A DNA stretch of 64,000 nt, taken from Agrilactobacillus yilanensis (GTDB lineage Bacteria; Bacillota; Bacilli; Lactobacillales; Lactobacillaceae). The stretch lies in contig NZ_RHOY01000014.1 of NCBI RefSeq assembly GCF_003946725.1, positions 24,837 through 88,836 of the forward strand. Direction: 5' to 3'. This document shows, piece after piece, positions 56,725-64,000 of the stretch. Both the position numbers and the translations under genes were made by a program. Position 1 is the first letter of the stretch, and each line of letters begins with the position of its first letter. The notes beneath the pieces are model-generated. The model was given only the letters and a program-made list of their open reading frames with translations. It did not search any database and was not told the origin of the DNA.

Positions 56725-57327
56725 CTATTTTTCTTTTTTAAATCGTAACAACGGTGTTCCAATTAATGGTACTAATACCCCAGCCGTAACTGCCTCAATA
56801 ATTGAATTAATCCCAAAAACAGTTAATAAGAAAATCAACAAGTTGGTATTACTGCCACCGCCTCGTGCTGCCCCGAATAAAGCATTAGGGTCGTGCTGGA
56901 AAAAGATAACCGTCAGCAATAAAACAAATAATGTGTTGACTAAGGCGCTGCCCACGCCGGTAATACTCAAACTAACCGCTTTTTTCAGCTTCGTTTTTTG
57001 ATAAAAAACATTAAACAATAACCCGGCCGCAATCCCTACCAAAACCCGAGGAATAATGGCAATTGCCGGATTGGTGAACAGTAAAATGGTCAGTGGCGAG
57101 GCCGGCGAGGTGTACGCGCGAAATAACGACAACAACCCCCAGACCAATCCTAAAATTGCCCCATCTCTAGTGCCTAAAATAATGGCACCCAACGCTACTG
57201 TAATATGCACCGTCACAATTTGTAGCCCACCAGGAATCACAATTGGAATATAAACTTGTAACAAGATTAAAGCCGACAGCAGCCCCAAAATACTGATTTC
57301 AAAAGCTGTGCGCTTTGTTTTACCCAT
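56725..57327 (-). CDS. ECF transporter S component
   Basis: Substrate-binding membrane subunit of an energy-coupling factor vitamin importer, 200 residues, about six helices. Seen: ISILGLLSALILLQVYIPIV, TVHITVALGAIILGTRDGAILGLVWGLL, FTNPAIAIIPRVLVGIAAGL. The pattern is closest to pantothenate-type S components as I recall, but the substrate is not certain. No EcfA or EcfT genes are adjacent, so it would use a shared ECF module. Start ATG. Confidence 0.85.
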   Translation of the reverse strand: MGKTKRTAFEISILGLLSALILLQVYIPIVIPGGLQIVTVHITVALGAIILGTRDGAILGLVWGLLSLFRAYTSPASPLTILLFTNPAIAIIPRVLVGIAAGLLFNVFYQKTKLKKAVSLSITGVGSALVNTLFVLLLTVIFFQHDPNALFGAARGGGSNTNLLIFLLTVFGINSIIEAVTAGVLVPLIGTPLLRFKKEK

Positions 57328-57416
57328 AATTTTAAAACCCCTAACTTCATCAAAATATAACCTAATAAAGCGTATTATACCAAGGGTTTGCCTTAAATAA
57401 CATAGTTAGGCCCAAA

Positions 57417-58241
57417 CTATTTAGGATAGACCGCAATTCTAGAACCACTAATTTCTTGAACTGCGATCGGTTTTTGATAAAAGCTAGACAAGCTTTCTTC
57501 AGATAACAAGGCCTGCCGTTGCCCCATGGCCACAGTTTCCCCACCACGGAGCAATAACAAATGATCAAAGATTGGCAAAATTTCCTCAGTATAGTGGGAT
57601 ACCAGTAACAACGCCGGACTGTTCGGCCGCTTGGCAATATTTTGAATCCGACTTAACAGCTCTTCACGGGCAAATAAGTCCAAGCCGTTACAAGGCTCAT
57701 CTAAAATTAATAACTTCGGTTGCGTCATCAAGGCTCTGGCAATCAAGACCAGCTGCCGTTCTCCTTGGGACAAAATAGCATAGGGTTTGCCCAATAGTTT
57801 TTCACCGCCCAAATCGATCAATGTCTGCTGCGCTTCAGCCATTTCTGTTTTAGTATAGGCTTGATAAATACCAATACTGGCAAATTTACCGGATAAGACA
57901 ATCTCATCCACCACATCCCCGGCATGCAGTTCATCTTGCAGTGCCGTACTCACCCAGCCAATCTTCGTTTTTAATTCAGGGATATTCACATGTCCAAAAA
58001 CACCGCCTAAAACTTCTAGCTTACCGGTCGTCGGCCAAAGATCCCCGTGAATCATTTTGAGCATTGTTGTTTTCCCAGCCCCATTTAACCCTAAAATTGC
58101 CCAGTTTTCTTTTGCTTGCACTTGCCAAGAAATATGCTTCAAAATTTGGCGGTCACCTCTTGTCACAGATACATCTTTAAATTCTAAAATTTTATCTATT
58201 TTGATCGGCCTTTCTATGCAAAACGGCCGGTAAAAGACCAA
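57417..58241 (-). CDS. Stand-alone ABC transporter ATP-binding protein
   Basis: ABC ATPase of about 255-274 residues with no permease nearby, similar in layout to B. subtilis YlmA. Seen: Walker A GLNGAGKTT, Q-loop region STALQDELHAGDV, signature LSQGERQ, Walker B LLILDEPCNGLD and the switch His in VSHYTEE. Start unclear: the only standard start in the open frame (TTG 58241) lies inside the ilvC terminator hairpin. An AGAAAGG site just downstream points instead to a non-standard codon (ATA or ATC) near 58200-58206, which would give MxxILEFKDV-like N-terminus. Confidence 0.88.
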   Translation of the reverse strand: MVFYRPFCIERPIKIDKILEFKDVSVTRGDRQILKHISWQVQAKENWAILGLNGAGKTTMLKMIHGDLWPTTGKLEVLGGVFGHVNIPELKTKIGWVSTALQDELHAGDVVDEIVLSGKFASIGIYQAYTKTEMAEAQQTLIDLGGEKLLGKPYAILSQGERQLVLIARALMTQPKLLILDEPCNGLDLFAREELLSRIQNIAKRPNSPALLLVSHYTEEILPIFDHLLLLRGGETVAMGQRQALLSEESLSSFYQKPIAVQEISGSRIAVYPK

Positions 58242-58262
58242 AGTCTTCAGCCAGCCGTTACG
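58219..58262 (-). terminator. Terminator after ilvC
   Basis: AACGGC..AAGAC pairs with GTCTT..GCCGTT, followed by TTTTGC on the minus strand. Confidence 0.75.
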
Positions 58263-58307
58263 CTAAAATATTTTTGTGGCAGTATTTTATGAGTCGCTTA
58301 ATAAACT

Positions 58308-59366
<1,059 letters not shown>

Positions 59367-59415
59367 CTATGATCAAGCTCATCAAAATCGAATTTAATTA
59401 AGCGAGATACCTTTT

Positions 59416-61128
59416 TTACTGATCTAAACCCATCATGTCATCATTGGCACAGCCTGGGGCGATCATTGGATATACTTGTTCAAAACTTGGAATGGTTACA
59501 TTGATTAAAGCAGGGCCTTTTTCGGCAAAAATTGCTTTTAATGTTGGTTCCAGAGCCATCGGTTTGGTTAATTCATAGTAGGCTACATCATAGGCAGCCG
59601 CTAATTTTTCAAAATTAGGCTGATGGGTAAACATTGTCTGTGAGCGATGATGTTGATAAAACTCATCTTGCCATTGACGGACCATGCCTAAGGTCTTGTT
59701 GTTCAGCAGAACAATCTTGATATCTAATTGTTCCGTTGCTAAAACTTCTAACTCTTCACTCGTCATCTGGAAACCGCCATCCCCAACGAATAAAACAACG
59801 TCGCGATCGGGATGGGCATATTTAGCCCCAATTGCCGCAGGGATACCAAAGCCCATAGTGCCTAAACCACCAGAAGTAATCAACTGTTGTGGATAATGGA
59901 ACGGATAAAACTGTGCTGTCCACATTTGATGCTGACCCACATCAGTAACGACCATCGCTTGTCCGCGGGTTACTTTGCCTACCGCTTCAACGACTTCTTG
60001 GGGCTTAAAGAAACTATCACTTAACCGATAATGGTAAGGATGCTGCCGTTTACGCTGTTGAACTAAGCGTAACCAAGGTTGGGAAGGATAATTGGCAACG
60101 GGTTGCTGCACCATGAATTCCAAAGCAGCTTTGGCATCTGCAACTGCGGCATAATCCGTTTTAACAATGCGATCAATCTCATTAGGATCGATATCGATAT
60201 GCGCAATTTTGGCATTTGGTGCAAACTTAGCCACATTCGGTACTAAGCGATCGTCAAACCGAGCCCCAATATTTAATAAGAAATCGCACTCTTGAAACGT
60301 CATATTGGCCGCATAAGTCCCGTGCATTCCGCCCATACCTAAGAATAAAGGTTCCTCATTTGTCAAAATACCTAAGCCTAATAAGGTCGCAACTGCTGGT
60401 GTTTGCCACTGATGGACAAAGGTTTTGGCTAAAGTACCCGCCTGCGCTGCACTGACACCAGCACCTAAGAGTAATAACGGCTTTGTTGCGCTTCTTAAAC
60501 CGGATAAAATCGCCTTTAAAGAGGCTTTTTGGAATGCTGACAAATCGGTTTCATTGCGGTCCGTACTTGGTGTTGTCCGCTTTGTTGGGACGTCAATTGC
60601 CGCTGCCATAATATCTTTTGGCAAATCCACCACAACCGGCCCTTTACGACCAGTCTGTGCAATTGTAAAGGCCTGATCCATAATTTGTGCCAATTGACTG
60701 ACTTGCCGAACTTGAAAATTGGCTTTTGTCACGGCTTTTGTCATGCTGATGATATCTAATTCTTGAAAAGCCTGTGTCCCAATCGCGTTGGTTCCAACTT
60801 GGCCAGTCAACACAACTAATGGCGTGGAATCCATCATAGCATCCGCAATGCCAGTAATGGCATTAGAAGCGCCCGGGCCGCTGGTAACACAGATGACGCC
60901 GGTTTTCCCAGTCGCCTTAGCATAACCTTCAGCTGCATGGGCCGCACCTTGTTCATGTCGTGTTAAAATATTACGAAATGACGATGTGTAAAGTGTGTCA
61001 TACACCGGTAAAACAGCCCCACCAGGATAGCCGAATAATAGTTCAACATTATGATCGATTAGCGATTGAATTAAGACTTCTGCACCATTAACCTGACTTT
61101 GTTTTGCATTTGGCTGTTTTGCTAGCAT
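59416..61128 (-). CDS. ilvB: Acetolactate synthase, catalytic subunit
   Basis: ThDP/FAD-dependent enzyme making acetolactate from pyruvate, or acetohydroxybutyrate with 2-oxobutyrate. 570 residues. Seen: LFGYPGGAVLPVYD, the catalytic Glu in TRHEQGAAHAAEGYA, GPGASNAITGIADAM, and the ThDP motif VGDGGFQMTSEELEVLATE..LLNN. This is the anabolic (FAD-containing) pattern. No ilvN regulatory subunit lies between it and ilvC. The ATG follows GGAGGGATG. Confidence 0.96.
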   Translation of the reverse strand: MLAKQPNAKQSQVNGAEVLIQSLIDHNVELLFGYPGGAVLPVYDTLYTSSFRNILTRHEQGAAHAAEGYAKATGKTGVICVTSGPGASNAITGIADAMMDSTPLVVLTGQVGTNAIGTQAFQELDIISMTKAVTKANFQVRQVSQLAQIMDQAFTIAQTGRKGPVVVDLPKDIMAAAIDVPTKRTTPSTDRNETDLSAFQKASLKAILSGLRSATKPLLLLGAGVSAAQAGTLAKTFVHQWQTPAVATLLGLGILTNEEPLFLGMGGMHGTYAANMTFQECDFLLNIGARFDDRLVPNVAKFAPNAKIAHIDIDPNEIDRIVKTDYAAVADAKAALEFMVQQPVANYPSQPWLRLVQQRKRQHPYHYRLSDSFFKPQEVVEAVGKVTRGQAMVVTDVGQHQMWTAQFYPFHYPQQLITSGGLGTMGFGIPAAIGAKYAHPDRDVVLFVGDGGFQMTSEELEVLATEQLDIKIVLLNNKTLGMVRQWQDEFYQHHRSQTMFTHQPNFEKLAAAYDVAYYELTKPMALEPTLKAIFAEKGPALINVTIPSFEQVYPMIAPGCANDDMMGLDQ

Positions 61129-61408
61129 AATATCTCATCCCTCCATAGTTGTTAGATTATGAGTATAATTGCAATTAGATTAAAAATAGATTAGATATAT
61201 AATCTAAAAACAACTATTTCTCATTTCTTATGACTGCTATTTGTTCTTTTTATCAACAATACATTTTTACATACACCTCATAAACCCCTATGTATCAGGC
61301 ATCTAATTTGGATTGGCTTAATCATATACGAGAATTGTTAATTTGTAAATGGTTAATTTTAAATTAGATTATGATTATATTTTTTTAATGTCGTGCTGAT
61401 GTGAATTA

Positions 61409-61437
61409 AATTTAAACGGTAATTCATAAAATGTCAA
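61409..61437 (-). promoter_or_regulatory. Promoter of ilvB-ilvC
   Basis: Minus strand TTGACA (61432-61437), 17 bases, TAAATT (61409-61414). The leader to ilvB is about 270 bases, very AT rich, and carries several AATCTAA/TTAGATT copies including the hairpin TTAGAT..ATCTAA. No T-box and no leader peptide were found in it. Confidence 0.6.
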
Positions 61438-61554
61438 CTATTTTTTATCAAATAGGGGAATTCCCTTATTTACAAAATTTAAATCGGTTAAATCAGTGTT
61501 TTCAGCCCATTTCTACTATTTATCCGACCAAAAAATAACTTTTATATCTTTTTG

Positions 61555-61582
61555 TTGACAATTGATGTGAGTGTGCTATATT
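61555..61582 (+). promoter_or_regulatory. Promoter of the T-box leader
   Basis: TTGACA (61555-61560), 16 bases, TATATT (61577-61582). Start point about 61589. Confidence 0.7.
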
Positions 61583-61588
61583 TAGATA

Positions 61589-61829
61589 AATTAAAAAATA
61601 ATTAAAAGCAAAATTGGAACGAGTAAGTTTTGTGCCATTTACAGAGAGCCTTGCTTCCGCTGTAAAAAGGTATTGGCCTAAACTGAAGGTTACTCCACTT
61701 ACATAATTCATTTATGTATGACATTTTATGCAAGCTAGATTTCTAGCATGAGGCAGCGTAATGCTGCAAATATAAGGTGGTACCGCGCAGTTCGCGCCCT
61801 TTGATAAATCTATCAGAGGGCCTTTTTTG
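61589..61829 (+). promoter_or_regulatory. T-box riboswitch, probably valine specific
   Basis: tRNA-sensing leader. Seen in order: a Stem I with AGTAA motif (about 61622), AGAGAG, and a specifier region reading GAA-G-GTT-A-CTCC, where by the usual GAA-N-codon-A layout the codon is GTT, Val (61689-61691). Then hairpins GCTAGA/TCTAGC and GCAGC/GCTGC, the T-box AAGGTGGTACCGCG (61774-61787) whose TGGT would pair with an ACCA tRNA end, and a terminator GCCCTTTGATA/TATCAGAGGGC with T6. Uncharged tRNA should favour the antiterminator and expression of the genes downstream. Confidence 0.9.
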
Positions 61830-61848
61830 TTTAAGAAAGGGATGTTTT

Positions 61849-62535
61849 ATGATGTCAGCACACATTATTCCAGCCGCATCAAACGCACTTATGCTCAAAC
61901 ACTTCGAATCGCAAGGTTTCGACCGAGTGTACTTAGACAGCCGTTTAGTTAGCACCCAACTCCTTGGGACTTATGATACGGATTTATTAAGCACAACCGC
62001 TTATTTAAACTATGTGCAACGTTTAGCCGCCGTGACAAAAATGGCTGTCATTGCCGACATCCCTGATAATGTTGAATTATGGACATTACCAACAACCATC
62101 CAAGCCTTACAAAAAATTGGTTGCCGCCAAGTTATCCTTAGTGACGCCAATTTAGAAAATGCTGAAGCTTTGGATCAAATTTTAACAAGCGCACAACAAG
62201 CTACAACTGACGAAAATTTTGAAATTATCGTTAAGTTAGATGGCTTTATTAACTATGGCCTTGATGAATTACAAACAAGAATTGATATTGCCCAAGCCAA
62301 TGGCGTGAACCACATTCTAATTAGCAACATTACGAATGGGGACATTGCCATTATTAAGGCCGTCGCTACAACGGCCTTAATCAGCTTAATTATTGACAAC
62401 GCAAATATTAATTATTGTGGTGCTGAACAGCTTAATCCCGAATTCATCTTGGACACGTACCATGTCTATGCCGGTCTAACGCGCGCAGCGAGGACGATCA
62501 GTCAAGATATGGTGTTGAAGATATTCATGGGCTAG
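61849..62535 (+). CDS. Isocitrate lyase/PEP mutase superfamily-like protein, degenerate active site
   Basis: 228 residues from ATG 61849 after AAGAAAGGG. The start region (PAASNALMLKHFESQGFDRVYLDS) and the repeated beta-alpha pattern (MAVIADIPD, EIIVKLDGFINYGLDEL, VNHILISNIT) resemble the PEP mutase/isocitrate lyase fold. The usual metal-binding DADTGYG is ADIPDNV, and the KKCGH catalytic loop is absent, so classic lyase activity is unlikely. It is the first gene behind a T-box; ilvA follows after a hairpin. Function unknown. Confidence 0.7.
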   Translation: MMSAHIIPAASNALMLKHFESQGFDRVYLDSRLVSTQLLGTYDTDLLSTTAYLNYVQRLAAVTKMAVIADIPDNVELWTLPTTIQALQKIGCRQVILSDANLENAEALDQILTSAQQATTDENFEIIVKLDGFINYGLDELQTRIDIAQANGVNHILISNITNGDIAIIKAVATTALISLIIDNANINYCGAEQLNPEFILDTYHVYAGLTRAARTISQDMVLKIFMG

Positions 62536-62552
62536 TTTAAATGACTGGTTAC

Positions 62553-62591
62553 TAAAGGGGCTATCTGCTAAGTGCAGGTGGCCCTTTTTTT
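62553..62591 (+). terminator. Terminator between PEP-mutase-like gene and ilvA
   Basis: GGGC..CTGC pairs with GCAG..GCCC, followed by seven T. It should reduce or stop read-through from the T-box promoter into ilvA, whose start is only about 40 bases on. Confidence 0.85.
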
Positions 62592-62629
62592 AATATAAAT
62601 TTTTAAAAATAAATTGAGGATGTGATCAA

Positions 62630-63904
62630 ATGACTACGAATACAGCAAATAACGTTTTAACCGATACCGCCATCGTAAAAGCATATGAGGTGTTAAAGCC
62701 CATTGTGGCCCATACGCCCTTACAATATAGCGACTATCTATCCCAAAAGTACAACTGCCAAGTTTATTTAAAACGAGAAGACCTTCAAGCCGTCCGTTCA
62801 TTCAAAATCCGTGGGGCTTATTACGCCATCTCCCAAACACCCGAAGCCGATCGAAAAAGAGGTGTGGTCTGTGCCAGTGCCGGCAACCACGCCCAAGGTG
62901 TTGCTTGGACCAGTGCGCAACTGGATATCCCCGCAACGATTTTTATGCCAACCACCACACCCCGGCAAAAAATTGATCAAGTTAAGTTTTTCGGCGGCAC
63001 CAATGTCACCATCCAATTAACCGGAGACACTTTTGATGCGGCTAACTCCGCAGCTGAAGCCTTTTGTGCCGATCATCATCAAACTTTTATTGCGCCATTT
63101 GACGACTTGAATACCATGGCCGGTCAAGGGACATTAGCCGTTGAAGTGTTTAACGACGCCAAAGACAAAAATATTGACGTTGATTTCTTATTTGCAGCTA
63201 TCGGTGGTGGCGGCTTAGTCAGCGGCATCAGCACCCACACTAAAGCCGTCAGTCCCACCACAACCGTTGTCGGTGTTGAACCCAGTGGTGCCAGTTCCAT
63301 GGCTAAAGCCTTTGCCAACGGTCACCCCGCTGCCCTAGACACCATGGACAAATTCGTAGATGGTGCTGCCGTTAACAAAGTCGGTGCCCTAACTTACGCC
63401 ACTTGCCAAGCCTATGTCGATCGCCTAGTCGCCGTTCCAGAAGGCCAAGTCAGCGCCACCATCCTCGACCTTTATAGCAAATTAGCCTTAGTCGCAGAAC
63501 CCGCTGGCGCCCTGAGTGTTGCGGCTTTAGAAACCTATAAAGATCACCTGGCCGGTAAAACCGTCGTTTGTGTCATCTCCGGTGGTAATAACGACATCAA
63601 TCGTATGCAAGAAATCGAAGAACGCGCCCTAATCTATCAAGGCCTACAGCATTACTTCGTCGTGAATTTCCCCCAACGCGCCGGTGCTTTGCGGGAATTT
63701 GTTAATGAAGTCCTCAATCCTGACGACGACATCACCAAATTTGAATACACTAAAAAAATCAACAGCGGCAAAGGCCCCGTCCTCATCGGCGTCCGCCTAG
63801 GTAACGCTGACAACCTAAATCACCTCCTGACAGAACTTAAAAACTTTGATCCAAAATACATCAATCTACAAGAAAACCAAACCCTATATCACATGCTCGT
63901 CTAG
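62630..63904 (+). CDS. ilvA: Threonine ammonia-lyase
   Basis: PLP enzyme that deaminates threonine to 2-oxobutyrate, the first step to isoleucine. 424 residues. Seen: the PLP lysine in RSFKIRGAYYAI, SAGNHAQGVAW, the glycine loop AAIGGGGLVSGI, EPAGALSVAAL and CVISGGNND. The C-terminal part (about 330-424) is a single ACT-like regulatory domain (HYFVVNFPQRAGALREFVNEVL). The ATG follows TTGAGGATG by about ten bases. The TAG stop is the first part of a type B repeat. Confidence 0.96.
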   Translation: MTTNTANNVLTDTAIVKAYEVLKPIVAHTPLQYSDYLSQKYNCQVYLKREDLQAVRSFKIRGAYYAISQTPEADRKRGVVCASAGNHAQGVAWTSAQLDIPATIFMPTTTPRQKIDQVKFFGGTNVTIQLTGDTFDAANSAAEAFCADHHQTFIAPFDDLNTMAGQGTLAVEVFNDAKDKNIDVDFLFAAIGGGGLVSGISTHTKAVSPTTTVVGVEPSGASSMAKAFANGHPAALDTMDKFVDGAAVNKVGALTYATCQAYVDRLVAVPEGQVSATILDLYSKLALVAEPAGALSVAALETYKDHLAGKTVVCVISGGNNDINRMQEIEERALIYQGLQHYFVVNFPQRAGALREFVNEVLNPDDDITKFEYTKKINSGKGPVLIGVRLGNADNLNHLLTELKNFDPKYINLQENQTLYHMLV

Positions 63905-64000
63905 AGCGCGACAAAAGACGGGTTGATTTTGAGCATAGCCTAGGCTAACGCCGTGAGCGGTCTTCGCTTACAAGTTAGACGTAGCTAAGCGCAGAAATCA
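63902..64000 (+). repeat. Type B palindromic intergenic repeat, copy B2 (cut by right edge)
   Basis: Nearly identical to B1 over about 95 bases (AAAGACGGGTTGATTTTGAG onward to GCGCAGAAATCA). It starts TAGAGCGCG, the first three bases being the ilvA stop codon, just as A1 does after the SPFH gene. The right end is beyond the window. Confidence 0.87.

Noticed and set aside
56725..58241. ECF transporter operon (S component plus ATPase)
   Set aside because: The ATPase looks like a stand-alone YlmA-like protein with its own upstream signals, not EcfA, and no EcfT is present.
61520..61711. Minus-strand 63-codon frame within the T-box promoter and Stem I
   Set aside because: The region is explained by the promoter and riboswitch; composition is not gene-like.
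61743..61955. Minus-strand open frame over the T-box terminator and start of the PEP-mutase-like gene
   Set aside because: It overlaps a structured leader and a coding region on the other strand and has no domain.

Overview
The window looks like a chromosomal segment of a low-to-mid GC member of the Lactobacillaceae. Evidence: a mevalonate pathway, a pcrA-ligA-camS-gatCAB-dagK operon, DUF3284 and DUF4828 proteins, WxL and LPXTG surface proteins, AAGGAGG-type ribosome binding sites, and many TTG start codons set by good Shine-Dalgarno sequences. A species such as Loigolactobacillus is a guess. No phage, CRISPR array, rRNA operon or intact insertion sequence was seen.

Layout. 1-2.2 kb: mevalonate genes (HMG-CoA reductase, cut by the left edge, and thiolase). 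2.3-6.7 kb: a small unknown protein, galU, a BrkB-like membrane protein, map, flavodoxin and a GtrA protein. 6.7-10 kb: acyltransferase, SDR and hydrolase genes divergent from a LysR regulator. 10-19.4 kb: wecB, a TetR regulator, an M29 aminopeptidase, a processive GT2 glycosyltransferase, GNAT, tRNA-Arg(CCU), DUF3284 with an orphan PTS IIA, a DEAD-box helicase, a Gfo/Idh oxidoreductase and DUF4828. 19.6-29 kb: cell-surface region with two paralogous L-type lectin/WxL proteins, a short NfeD-like protein with an SPFH protein, an array of palindromic repeats, and a collagen-adhesin-like LPXTG protein. 29-32 kb: PNPOx-like protein, AraC/GyrI regulator and SDR. 32-43 kb: rlmD, then the dagK-gatBAC-camS-ligA-pcrA operon. 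43-48 kb: purine genes (purB, a PurK-like ATP-grasp protein, pbuX, xpt) with PurBox-like sites. 48-51.7 kb: cell-wall hydrolase, unknown protein, cold shock protein, ArAE-like permease and YkyA lipoprotein. 51.7-56.4 kb: a three-gene formate dehydrogenase operon (NuoE-like, NuoF-like, catalytic subunit) behind a promoter with a cre site. 56.7-58.2 kb: ECF S component and a stand-alone ABC ATPase. 58.3-64 kb: ilvB-ilvC on the minus strand, divergent from a T-box riboswitch that reads as valine specific and precedes a degenerate PEP-mutase-like protein and ilvA.

The most unusual features are (i) a family of about 110-bp intergenic repeats in two types (A and B) with related terminal inverted repeats, which begin at or next to the stop codons of three genes; (ii) a T-box that appears to read Val upstream of a PEP-mutase-fold protein lacking its usual catalytic motifs, followed by ilvA; (iii) a formate dehydrogenase whose catalytic subunit lacks the usual N-terminal [2Fe-2S] domain and whose NuoF-like partner has a degenerate FMN/NADH loop. 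All functional statements come from reading the sequence; no database search was possible.
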